Assembly (NCBI GenBank): GCA_025403435.1
Contig: CM046338.1
Coordinates: forward strand, 16,739,316 to 16,803,315
Direction: 5' to 3'
Length of the DNA stretch: 64,000 nucleotides
From: Artocarpus heterophyllus
Taxonomy: Eukaryota > Streptophyta > Magnoliopsida > Rosales > Moraceae
In this document: one piece after another, positions 53,486-64,000 of the stretch
Position numbering within the stretch: position 1 is the stretch's first letter
Layout: each line of letters opens with the position of its first letter
Position numbers and translations under genes: made by a program
The notes under the pieces: model-generated
What the model saw: only the letters and a program-made list of their open reading frames with translations
Database searches by the model: none
What the model was told of the DNA's origin: nothing

Positions 53486-55471
53486 TGTTGGAGAGTAGAG
53501 ATAACACTTATGACTGAACAATTCTTCAAAATTAATCTCTACTGTGAGATCTTCAATGTTATTCTTTTCCTTCAGATCATTATGTTTGTGGGCACAACTC
53601 AGCAAATCTCCACCACAACTATACTCCTTCCAACTACTAGAGTATTTAAGAACTCAGATTATTAAAGATGAGTAATCTAAGCTCTCCTATCTAATTGCAC
53701 TTAGGCAGTCTTAGAATAAATAAAGACCCTAAATTTCTATTTATATAAGTAGTAGAAAAAGTCAAAAGTTTATTAGGATTACAAGATAAATTTTCTCTTC
53801 CCTATCCCTATAGGTGGCGTCAACTTTAGGAAGATTATCTCCAAAATTTCAATCAATCATAGTATAGGGATTTATGATTATTAGCATTATCTAGGATAAT
53901 TCTAATTCAAACAATTCAATTTAAATTAGAATTCTATTATCCAAGATAATTATCTAATTTAACCTTGTGTTTGGTAAAAGTGGTCAGTTATAAATAGTAT
54001 AAAGTTCTCACATGCTACAGTAACAATTAAAAAAAAAATCACTACAGTGTAAAGCTTTCACATGCTACAGTCAAAACAATTCTAACCAACGATTCTCACC
54101 ACTCCTACCAAATACCCTATAAATAATTATGCGTAATTATCCATTATTCATTATTTGACTTCATCTAGGACTTCAATTAATTATTTAAATACAAATTTAA
54201 ATAATTAATTATCTAAAATCTCAATTGCCAATTTGAATAATTATTTTTTCAAATTAATTAAATAATTAATTCTCTCGAAAATACAAAGATAGGTGCCATT
54301 CTCTAGTGGGCTTGCGCTCACTATCAATCCAACTAAACCAAGGCCTATACATCCTATTAGGCCTAACGGCCTGACTCATGCATACTTCTGTCTTATCGAT
54401 GGTACTCCGAACTTGCCCGATCTGTCATAAAAGAATTCGTAAGCTAATATTGGGACCCAATGAACATATATTATCAAGCTCCAATAATAACAGATAAATT
54501 AATCTCATATTAATTATTCATTTAATTATTAATTTCAGTGTCACTCCACTATAGACTCGAAGTTGCACTCTTAATAATATACTATATTACGAGATTCCTA
54601 GAATATAAGACCTGTCTATGACCTCTCATATTATGTGTATCCCATAGGTTATCCATAATGAATGAAAGACTTAGTTTCATTTTACCTAATGATTATTTTA
54701 TCTCAAAGTTTCATTATTTCACCAACAAAAAATTTATTTCTTTTATAATACATACAAAAGTAATACCATTTGGCTACCATACATATCCAAATGATCAAGC
54801 CTTGTTATATTTTTCACCCTAAATAATGCCTTTAAAATGATAACATTAACTCTTTGTTAGAGAGCCACGGATTCTGTGTCCGTGGATTATGCTCTCGTTG
54901 AATATAGGTTACATTTCTAACATACCGACACTAAAGCCTTTGTTCATCAGAACTCTTGCCTTTGACATATCAAATGATACAAGGTACAAACATTGAATCA
55001 TGAATCCATTTTAAGATTAAGATAGCTCATAAATGATTATCAAAGAGAACTGATTTAAGTTAAATAGAATTATTGTTAAATCAATTTAACTTTAGGTTCA
55101 GTCCAGCATGCAACCACCATTAGGTCTACCATACCAATGTGCCTATCGTAGAGTCATATCCACTTCGACGACCAAGATATGCTGCCTCCCTATTTGAACA
55201 TAGATCCCATTACAGCCTTATCATGTATCAAGAACTTAACTCTATACATAGATTATAGATTATATAATTTAGACTATTAATATTCAAATTGAATTTTTTC
55301 ATATATAAATTTCATATATGTCTAACTTTACGATTTTGTTTTAATAGTCATAGATTATATATTTGATAATATGTAATTATTAATAATATAGTAATACGAT
55401 GATCATTATTAATGCGTGAAATATTTGTGTTATTATTTATATATCTGAGCATTTATTCCTTAGAACTTTAA
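53486..55471 (-). mobile_element. Probable copia-type LTR sequence (solo or fragment)
   Basis: On the minus strand it begins TGTTAAAGTTCTAAGG at 55471 and ends CTCTACTCTCCAACA at 53486, typical copia LTR termini. Interior text such as GACTCGAAGTTGCACTCTTA and AAGCTCCAATAATAACAG resembles plant copia LTRs. No matching 5-bp target duplications were found, so the boundaries may be wrong. A MITE is nested at 53966-54120. Confidence 0.4.
53966..54120. mobile_element. GGGTGTTTGG-ended MITE, second copy
   Basis: GTGTTTGGTAAAAGTGGTCA at the left and CACCACTCCTACCAAATACC at the right are inverted repeats; the interior carries CTACAGTGTAAAGCTTTCAC as in the 23.6-kb copy. Confidence 0.65.
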
Positions 55472-55475
55472 CACC

Positions 55476-56095
55476 AACCAGCCAAATAACATCTACCCTT
55501 TTTTCCCCTAAAGGTGCGAAAGGAATTCCCATAGGCCAACAACATCATCTTTGCCCCAAAAACAACACCCATTTCTTTCGGCAGAAAGAAAAAAACAAAG
55601 AAAAAAAAAAAAAAAAACCCACAATTCACAAATCTGAACATCGTGAGGCTTGAGGATGATGATTTTGCGGTGGAGGTCGAGACGATTTCTCTTTCTTTTG
55701 CGTAGGTCTCGACTCCCACACATTCGCGGCGGATTTGATGGATGGGGCGGTGGCGGCGGCGGCGTCGATGGTTCTCCTTCGTGGCGCAAAGATCAAAGCT
55801 TGAGGTGATAGGTGGGAGATGAAGGGGAGATTAAAACTTTGGGGGATGGTGGGGATATGAGGAGATGGAGGGGAGTCGAATGGGAGATGGTTGTGATGAG
55901 CAATGATTTGAGGAAATCTGGGTTTTTGTTTCCCTCTCCTTCTTCTTTTTTTTTTTAAAGGAAATCTACGTATAGTTTTTAGGTTTTATTTTTTTTCTTT
56001 TTGAATAAAAGTTGGTGACTTTTTCTCTAGAATAAAATTTTATTGATTTATTTAAGAACAATTTAGTAATTTTGACTAAAAATTGACGTTCAAAC
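55476..56095. mobile_element. Mutator-like repeat, copy B
   Basis: Shares with copies A and C CATCTTTGCCCCAAAAA, TTTCTCTTTCTTTTGCGT, GATTTGATGGATGGGGCGG, TGGCGCAAAGATCAAAGCTT, and a right end TTTATTTAAGAACAATTTAG. The GC-rich centre has a (GGC)n run. Short open stretches inside are not recognisable proteins. Confidence 0.55.
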
Positions 56096-56815
56096 CTCCC
56101 TTCTAAACTAGACATTGCGACCTTCGATCTCCCTCCAAAAAGCTATCATGGCTTCAATCTCCTTCCCCATAAGGTCGCCACTAATCTCCGCCATTGAGAA
56201 CAAGAAGGAGAGAGAGACGGAGCAGCAACGACAAGTTAGATTGCCACTCTCATAACCAGCAACGTCGTGAACTAGATATGAGCGGCCACTCAATTTCGTC
56301 AACCAAATCGGGAGCAACCTTGATCGAAGCCGATTCCATCGATGTTGTCTTCTTCAACGTTGGCGATGCTCGACGACAATAGCGACGGAGACAGATCTCA
56401 TCTGCAGGCAACATGCAAAGGGCGACAACGACGACGATAGGTTCGCTATGAGACGCCATCACGGACTGAGAGAAAGAGAGAGATGGAGTTGAGTGTGGCA
56501 TAAAACTTTGAGAGAGAGAGAGAAAGATGGAGTCGGAGTACGGCATATAACTTTTATAAATTTTGTTTTGGCGACTTAAATAGGAAAGAAACGTGACAGT
56601 CCACGTAATTTTCTCAAATTGATAGGTTTTGGGCGAACAATGAACAATAAACCTTTCACAATCCGAAGTTCCAAGTCCCATTTTTGAACCTACGAAACTC
56701 AAACCCAAGTCCAACCAACAACAACAAAATACAGCAGCAATTCCACTCCCAGATGGAACATGTTCTCCATACTTTTCTTTATACTTTCATCACCTAAATA
56801 TGTAATATATTTATA
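56096..56815. other. Non-coding region with GA-rich tandem duplication
   Basis: Holds a two-unit duplication at 56466-56552 (GAGAGATGGAGT..GAGT and GGCATA.AACTTT). A minus-strand open stretch of 154 codons (56250-56714) has a low-complexity composition and no recognised domain. Confidence 0.4.
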
Positions 56816-56932
56816 GCCTGTTTGGTTCCAGTATTTAAATAGAATATTTGAATAAAGATTTAAATTTTTGTGAGAGAAAATACTATAGCAAAATGATTCG
56901 AACAGTAATTCAAACTACGAAACAAAAGGGCC
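56816..56932. mobile_element. GGCCCGTTTGG-ended MITE, copy 3 (inverted)
   Basis: Contains TTTGTGAGAGAAAATACTAT; ends GCCTGTTTGG and ACAAAAGGGCC. Reverse orientation relative to copies 1 and 2. Confidence 0.75.
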
Positions 56933-59900
56933 TTGTTGTCTTTTTTTTTTTTTTTTTTTTTTAAGACTTCATATCGTGACGTTGTCCTCAGTTATCTTTT
57001 ATGGTGTTTTTTAGTCTTTTTTTAAATGACTATATTTCATATAATACCTTCAATTAATTGAAAATTAACTTCCGTTATAGATACGCATATAAAAGTAAAA
57101 GGAAGACTAAAATACAATGTATAAAGGCACGAAGAGAACATTAATAAATATTAAACTAAATTTTGAAATAACCATATTTTTAGAGTTTCAATACTATTTC
57201 ACATTCTTTATTCTTTTAAGATTTCATTTTAATTTTTGTCCCTTGACGTAAATTACCGGCTCGGCCACCAGACATTGCCACTAGCCCACTACCTATGAAA
57301 AAAGAGAAAATTATATATTATATATATTTTTTAAAAATATAAATATTTATACTACATTTAAGAAAAAAAATTATGCTACACTACCACTTATATTATTTTT
57401 TCCAATATTAGTGTGAAAAATGCCATCAAGTTTGCGTTTGTTCATGAATAGTGGTTGAAATTAACTTATGAGAGGGTTATAAAACAAGTGGTGAGCCCTA
57501 TCGTTAGCTTTTTTTTTTTTTTGAAAAAAAAGGCTTGTTCAAGCTGTCGAGTTCATAAAGCATAGCGTTCAGTTTAGATTGTTTTGAAACATGCTTCAAA
57601 CTAAAGTTTGAATCAAAGTCAGTTTGAAATTTAAATTTTGTAAGAAAAAATAATATAATAAAATTATTTTTAATTAATATCTTAAACGTTTAAATAAGGT
57701 GTTTGAGATTGTAGTACCAATCACTCAGTTTTAATCGTAAACAATATAAATTTTTATATATTATAAATAAAGTAAAAATTTATTATGATATAAAACTATC
57801 GTATATACCCTCTTTTCCCAAACCTTATAAAAGTCGAGTTGTAGAGAGTTTGACGACTTGAACGTGTTGGGCACCTCCACAAACAAACTGAAAAGGCGAT
57901 ATATGGTGATAAAGTGCACAAGATGTGGTCAAAGGAGATATAACCAGAAGATATTCTAGAGGCAGCCCCAGGATACTGCTGGAGGATCTTCTTAGGAACC
58001 CATTAATGCAACCCCGAACCAAGCTGATCATCATGTCTCTCATACAAGGATGAAGCAGCCAGCATGTCGAATTCGCAATACTAATAATTTTACCTACGTT
58101 TTAAGATCACTCTTGTATATTGCCAATACAATACATAGTGATGGAGTTAGGATTTTTTTGTTAGAAGGGACTAATACCTTATAATGTATAAGATTTATAT
58201 ATTTGAATTTTATAAGGGATTTTGTTCAAATATTAGTAATTTTTTGAGTATATAACTTATGTATATATGTATTATAATAATAATATGCAGAAAAAAAGTT
58301 GGGAGTGGGGCTACATTCACTTTGTCGTCACAATTCAGCATACCAAATACATTCTAAGAGAATTATATAGCCTCAATGAGAAATAAAAATTTAAAATTAG
58401 AGGTGTCAATTTGAGTCGTCTGGCTCATACAGGCATAAAAAGAATAAAAAATCAAACAAGCCTGATTAATAAAAAAAGAGGCCCAACCTAACTCGAAGCC
58501 TGCATGGGCCCAAGGTCGGGCCAACATGCATTACAACTCAAGCCTACCAAACAACATGAACAGGGAAAACGACAACAACCTATGCAAATGGCATAAATTG
58601 AAAGACCGACACGAAGTAGGAAAACAACATCATCCAGGATGCCAAATAACCTATCGGATTCAAGCCCCTAGCAGAATCAGGTCTTTTTGAAGAACTATTG
58701 TGGGTTCGATATGTAGCCTTTGTTTGAACTACCCCATTTTGACTTGGGGACAGTTTCACTTTGTTTGATGTAGATATGTATATGTAAACACTGGGAAGCA
58801 ATTAATGGAAGCTTTGTTTCATACTCAGATTCCAATGACGCCTCGTACTCTATTTTCTCCTTTGAATTTTGCCGTCCAATGTTATGTTTTCATTTGCTAG
58901 AAGCCAAGAGAATGCCTGAAGAAAATGCAAAATATTTGCATAACAAAACAAAAAGTGCATTTCAGCCATTATCTCCAAACTGGCCAAATAATTCCCCCTT
59001 AACTTTGGACATTTCTATTAAATTTAAATTACGAAGGAGTCCCTATGAATTTAGAAAGAAAAAAAAAAAACAAATAAAAAAATTGTCAATCAAGGATTCA
59101 CATTGACTGAACGTGGCAATCAATGATTGGCCAGCTCAGAAAAGTCGTGTAAAATTATGTATAAAATGGACTTCTGGCCCTCTTTTGTCTTTGTTGGTGG
59201 CAATGTACCAGAAATTGTGAAAGCGTTGAGGGAGTTATTCAAATGACGCGGTTTATCCCTACTTCTAAAAGCCCACAAAGATAATCTTCTTCAACTTCAT
59301 CTCAATCTTACGACTTTGCCCTTTTCTTTATTATATTATATTTTATAGCAACCCTGACTAATTATGCGCGTTTACCTTTTTTTTTTCCTGCTAAAATGCG
59401 CCGGCCATGTATGGGTGTTTGCTCTTATTATTCAGTGTCGTGCTAAAATCTTACATCTCAATTCTGATCTTTACATTTCTTTAATATCCCATAACTATGC
59501 TAAAATGTGAACTTTTCCCCTTATTTTATGAGACTATTTGTCACGAGCCTAGTAGGCATAGTTTGAGGGGAAAAAAAATTAATGTCACTTATACTTATTT
59601 ATGTGCTGTGCATCGAGGTAGGGATTAATTTTTGTATTAATTTTTTTATGTTAGTATATACCAATTTTATATATGTAAAAAAATATTTGAATAGGATATA
59701 CTTAAGAAAGATTACCTTTAGGAGAACAAATTAGCTTTACGAGAACAAATTAGAGAAGAGATTTTTTAAGAAAATAATTATTGAAAGAGTTAGAGAAAAA
59801 AATGTCTAAAAGGGGATGTTTAAAAGACATTTTCCTAGCATACTAATTGTGAAATATATATATATATATATATATAAGGATCATTTTAATATAAAGACAC

Positions 59901-60047
59901 ATTTAAAAGAAAATATTTCAATAAAAGCAAAGTGGAGAAAGAAGCACACTGTTAAAAAAAAATAGTAACATACATAGCAGTTTTGGGGGAAAACCATATA
60001 GAAAAAAGGAAAAATTATGAAAGGTAAGAGAGAGAGAAGAAAAAAGA

Positions 60048-60078
<31 letters not shown>

Positions 60079-60279
60079 AAGAAGAAGAAAAAAGCTGTCA
60101 TGTGATAAAAGGTAAAGGCATGATCAAAGCTCTTTTAGCTCACTTGTGTATGTATAGATATAAATGTATAAATGTGTCGTAAAAATTGAAATTGAGCAAA
60201 AATATTCGAAGCCCTAGCATCACATCAGTATTGGCTAGCCTCCGTGCAAGTGTGGAGCCTAGCCCCTTGGAGATTAAAA
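56933..60279. other. Intergenic, no gene recognised
   Basis: AT-rich with poly-T runs (about 56941-56962), (TA)n (59858-59876), and (GAA)n at 60049-60089. A slightly more balanced patch at 57825-58043 is open for 72 codons on the minus strand, and another lies at about 58580-58800; neither shows a known motif. GGCCCAA-rich text at about 58480-58520 looks like repeat debris. Confidence 0.45.
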
Positions 60280-60384
60280 GCTCGTTTAGTTCGAGTATTT
60301 AAATAAAGTATTTGAATGAAGATTTAATTTTTTGTGAGAGAAAATACTGTAGCAAAATGATTCGAACCGTGAAACAAACGCACC
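60280..60384. mobile_element. GGCCCGTTTGG-ended MITE, copy 4 (inverted, diverged)
   Basis: Contains TTTGTGAGAGAAAATACTGT; ends GCTCGTTTAG and ACAAACGCACC are degraded. Confidence 0.7.
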
Positions 60385-60401
60385 TTAAGTGTTGTCTTTA
60401 A

Positions 60402-61728
60402 ATTTTGGGCAAATTCCTCGGGAAGTTTTTAACTTTTTTAAAAAAGTGTCATTTGATTTTTAACTTTTTTCTTATAATTGAGTTAGGTCTAACTTTTTTG
60501 TTTTCGGTATAAAAGGATTAAAAGTAATTGACATCCGTAAAATTTTATGTGACGTACGCATGACTTTTTTAATAAGGATATTTTAGTAAAGTATTAAATA
60601 TTTCTTTTCAGAAATTGAAATTAAAACATAAAAAACCAACCAATAAACAAATTAAAAATAAATTATATTATACAAATTGAAAAAAATATACAAATTAAAA
60701 AAATACAGAATAAAAAAAAAACTGATCCCCAACTCTAATCTCCTCTCTTTCTATCGGTGGCGCCCCCCTCCCCCACGTTCAGCATTGCCGCAGTCACCTC
60801 CCCCCTGCGTCACCCCTCTAGGCCCCCTCCTGATCGTAACCTCCTAGTCCACCCTCTTCTCCCAGAATCCTAAAATTCTTAAAATTAGTCTAACACAGAA
60901 TCATTTTGAAAAGTTAAAAAATACAAAAAAAAAAAAAATCATTCCAAATCAATTTAGGGCAAAAAAAAATTCAAGAACGATTCTATAAATCGAATCATCC
61001 ACTATATAACACAATCAAACTAGTAGAAATGTCACTAATTACATCAATTTTCCAAATGACTATATTTGTTCAATAAAAGAGGACAATAAATTCGAAATGA
61101 AGGAAGGGTTGATTGAAGGATTGGTTATTGGACTTCGACATATTGCCCATGGCTCTTGAGCATTGACGACGATGAGTTTGCAGTTGAGGACGTGACGGTT
61201 TCTCTTTCTTTTGCGTGGGTCTCGGCTCCCATATTTCGAAGATTTGATGGATGGTGCGGCGTCATTTTCAGTGGTCCTCCTTGGTGGCACAAAGATCAAA
61301 GCTTGGGAGAGACGGGTGAGAGATGGACGGGAGTCCGAGGGGAGATCATAACTTTGGAGGACGGCGGGAGCATGAGTGTATATCTGAGTTTTTCCCTTTT
61401 TTTGAAAAAAATTGGGCATTAGTGTTTTTTTTTTTTAAAGGAAATATGGGAATTGCTTTTAGGTTTTATTTTTGTTTTTTTTAAAGAATAAAAGTTGGTA
61501 TTTTTTAAAATAAAAATTTGTTGATTTATTTAATGGTAATTTAGTGATTTTGATTAAAATGGTGTTCACAACTTTTTTCAATTAAACGTTTGATTGTTAA
61601 ATTAGTCTTTTTACACTTAAACAAAAAGTTAGACCCAACTCAGCTATAAATAATAAAAAAAAACTTGGTACTAAATCGTACTTTTTAAGAAAGGTTAGGG
61701 ACCTCTTAAACAATTTATCCTTAAACTT
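60402..61728. mobile_element. Mutator-like non-autonomous element, copy C, complete-looking
   Basis: Long imperfect inverted ends: left AAATTCCTCGGGAAGTTTTT with AACTTTTTTAAAAAAGTGTC; right GTACTTTTTAAGAAAGGTTA with GGGACCTCTTAAACAATTTA. Similarity continues inward through the 'GTTAGGTCTAACTTTTT' and 'AAAAAGTTAGACCCAAC' pair. The body at 61150-61370 is the same GC-richer segment as in copies A and B. A minus-strand open stretch of 119 codons there has no recognised domain. Confidence 0.6.
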
Positions 61729-62802
61729 TTAAATACAGTGAGGGCTCAATTGAAATTTATTAAAATTTTAGAGATAAAAATCATATTTTCAAGATTTGAG
61801 TGGGGAATAGACACAATTTATTTTTTTAAAGTACAATGAGGGCTCAATTAAAATTAAGAAAAAATAGAGACAAAAATCATATTTTTTTAAAAATTTGAGT
61901 AGAAGCATGGGGCACAATTTATAATTTTTTTATACAATAACTGTGCAATTGAAATTTATGAAAATTTTAGAGACAAAAGCTATATTTTCAAAAGTTAAAT
62001 GGGGCACGGTGTTAGGGCTGATGATTGAATTGTGAGAAAAACTTATTAGAAAGTTTACGACATACATATTATGTTTACAAAATAAACTACAAAATTCAAT
62101 AATAGAAAAGAGTTTCAAAGTAAATGACCGTGTTTCAAGTCTTTTTTTTGGTTAATGGACGAGTTTTTATAAAATTAGACAAATGATTTTTTTTTTAAAT
62201 GGTTAATAAGTGATATATTATTTGGAGTTATTATTGACAAACTTTAATTTATCACTAATTAATTTAGTGATTTATCACTATTAACCAATATCAATTTGTG
62301 TTAATCAATTTTAATCAACAACCATTGATAAACCATTGGTAAATCAATAATAAACTGATAAATGAGTGATAAAGCAAGGTGTATCATTTGTTGGGATTAT
62401 TCAAGTTTTGAACGTAAGAATAATGCTATAGACAATCAAAAGTCCCACATTGGAGACTTATGAAATGGGATAGTATTTTATTAGATGTTAACCTCGTAAA
62501 AAATTAATCACATGTGTCTATTAGACTTACTTTGCACCTAAAGAAATAATACCTTATTTGTGAAACCCGAATTATGGGTTATAACCTTTCTAAAAAAGTA
62601 ATGTACATTCTTTCTTCTCTCCCCCATTAAAAAAACATATTTAGTACATATTTTAAGTCTCCTTATTTTATTTTTTTCATTGTTGTTCAATACAGAAACA
62701 CAAAACGAATTGTCACATCCCGAAAGCGATTTGCGGTAACATTTATATAAGCAATTTCATCTGACAGGGTGCAAATAACATTTAAAAGACATATTTGGTA
62801 CG
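61729..62802. other. Intergenic with three-unit tandem array
   Basis: 61735-62010 holds three diverged ~97-bp units, each with GAGGGCTCAATT-like text, ATTTTAGAGA.AAAA.C and a GGGG.A..CACAATTTAT end. 62180-62370 is rich in short ATTTATCACTAA/TTGATAAACC motifs. No gene. Confidence 0.55.
61735..62010. repeat. ~97-bp unit tandem repeat, three copies
   Basis: Units begin near 61735, 61832 and 61930. Shared text includes AATTGAAATTTAT.AAAATTTTAGAGA and ATCATATTTTCAA. Confidence 0.65.
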
Positions 62803-63416
62803 TGTTGATGCTTACCGTTGTCCGGTGTCGGATCAACACCCACGTGTGACTATACACCTTCTGACCTCCTCTTAAGCGTTGGGAGTGAGTACCTGCGATA
62901 GGGATGATTCGGAGAAATAGGGTTAGTCAATAGACAAGGGCTCTCCGATGCTCAAGGCAAGTATAGCTCGGCAGAAGTCGGCAGCTAATTAAGTGTGAAG
63001 AGGTCTCTCTCTCTAAAACATCATAAATGCATCTTATTTATAGGCCACCAGCTGGATCGGGTGCAAGATAAGTTTTACCCATTATCTAGGTGTCACATCA
63101 AAGTGTATCAAGCAATAAGTGACAAGTGTCGCGTCCATTGTCTAATGGATTGGACTCTATCGGACGGCAGCACGTCTGCCTGGTGTTGGCCTACAAGGAT
63201 GGGTAGTGACGTATTATGATGAATAGCATGGCCCGGCCGGAGCTACTGTACATCCTCGAGGTGGCAGCCTTCTTGGGGGTGTGCCCTCAGATAAATGGAA
63301 GGCACCTCGGGAAGAAGCATAAGTCGTCGGGTCGGACGGTAGCCTATGTCTGCCGAACTGAGTTGCCGACCACCAAGTTAGTGTGCTCGGTGGCGGCGTC
63401 GAGCTTACCCTCAACA
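62803..63416 (+). mobile_element. Solo LTR, 614 bp, GC-rich
   Basis: Begins TGTTGATGCTTACCG and ends GCTTACCCTCAACA. It is flanked by GTACG at 62798-62802 and 63417-63421. Its GC content is clearly above the surroundings. A TATA-like TTATTTATAGG lies at about 63038-63048 in the plus orientation, so plus is the likely direction. No internal domain remains. The short open stretches in it are not genes. Confidence 0.88.
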
Positions 63417-63421
63417 GTACG

Positions 63422-64000
63422 TATTTTAAGTCCTCTTTCCAAATATATATCCTTACGTGTGTTGTTTAATTATGTGATAAATATTTTTTGCCTCTTCAAA
63501 AAATATAAATAAATATTGTTTGCCTTCAACTTAAGCCGTGGTTAAGACATGCTTAAAACATTATCAGTTGATCAATAAATTCATTAAAATAAAACAGGAC
63601 TGTTTTATGAGCCGGATTAGCAGATTCATGATGCCTTGATTCTACAACTATAAATAGGATTGTTTTATAAGCCGCCCAAGCCAAAGCCATTAATAATAAT
63701 AATAATTAATTGAGCAACTTGTTAGTGATGGCCATTAACAAAAATAGTGGAAGACCAACAAATTGTCCCATTGGTTTTGTGCGTTCGAAGGCAAAACCAA
63801 AATCCCTGAATTTGATGACCATAGACCAACTAACAAAACAAACAAACAAACAACCAACCAAAACCCAACACGACCAACCCACCACAAACCTACAATTTGC
63901 AAAAAAAAAAAAAAAAAAAAAAAAAAAGGGTCCCACGTGTGCAATGCTGCTATCATGCGCCGGTCTCTGTTTTTGTTCTCCGACTTTGAAGCTTTCAAAC
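63422..64000. other. Terminal intergenic stretch
   Basis: AT-rich; (AAT)n near 63690, (AACA)n near 63833-63856, and a run of about 28 A at 63900-63927 followed by GGGTCCCACGTG. No gene recognised before the window ends. Confidence 0.5.

Noticed and set aside
53486..55471. Complete copia element
   Set aside because: No gag-pol, no primer site and no matching target duplications, so only a tentative LTR call is kept.
55508..55789. Pro/Ser-rich minus-strand open stretch
   Set aside because: Falls in a GC-rich Mutator-like repeat; similar broken text in two other copies of the repeat shows it is not under coding constraint.
56250..56714. 154-codon minus-strand open stretch
   Set aside because: Serine/arginine-rich text produced by GA/CT repeats; no start context, domain or conservation signal.
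63216..63512. 98-codon open stretch near the window end
   Set aside because: Mostly inside the solo LTR at 62803-63416; GC content explains the absence of stops.

Overview
The window is nuclear DNA of a flowering plant, almost certainly a eudicot. It is AT-rich, with intron-split genes using GT..AG sites, two plant sugar-transporter genes, a plant-type F-box gene, tRNA-iMet-primed LTR retrotransposons, tRNA-derived SINEs, MITEs and many microsatellites. I cannot name the species. The repeat repertoire feels cucurbit-like, but that is an impression and not evidence.

Layout. (1) 1.0-4.7 kb, minus strand: an eight-exon MCTS1/PUA-domain gene (translation re-initiation/recycling factor) with two one-base frameshifts, both at runs of G. 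(2) 6.1-8.6 kb: a decayed hAT transposon. (3) 8.6-17.3 kb: a nest of minus-strand chromovirus-type LTR remnants, including a clean solo LTR of 3,987 bp with AATAC target duplications. (4) 20.3-25.1 kb, plus strand: an intact six-exon SWEET sugar transporter of 305 aa, with two MITEs in its introns. (5) 27.9-29.1 kb: an F-box/FBA gene with one frameshift. (6) 31.2-47.0 kb: an old LTR retrotransposon whose right LTR ends inside a second, broken F-box gene. A foldback pair of SINEs sits in its left LTR, and a much younger LTR element in its right LTR. (7) 50.3-51.5 kb: a second intact SWEET gene of 248 aa. (8) 52-64 kb: no convincing host gene, but several MITEs, three copies of a Mutator-like repeat, a copia-like LTR stretch and a GC-rich 614-bp solo LTR.

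The most unusual object is the young LTR element at 37,656-45,851 (8,196 bp, minus strand). It has 1,965-bp LTRs that I could not tell apart by eye, a TTGAT target duplication, a tRNA-iMet primer site and a Tekay/Del-type polypurine tract. It has no recognisable gag or pol. In the retroelement's sense orientation it carries two intact ORFs: a 173-aa basic protein with a Cys4 cluster, resembling in layout the small nucleic-acid-binding proteins of some plant RNA viruses, and a 216-aa intronless, divergent LOG-family protein (cytokinin-activating enzyme family). This looks like a recently mobile, non-autonomous retrotransposon with a two-gene cargo.

The resident genes form a SWEET - F-box ... 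F-box(broken) - SWEET arrangement, consistent with an old local duplication later filled with transposons. Both SWEETs are probable 7-TM sugar uniporters with intact conserved Asn and Trp residues. No operon-like co-function is implied.
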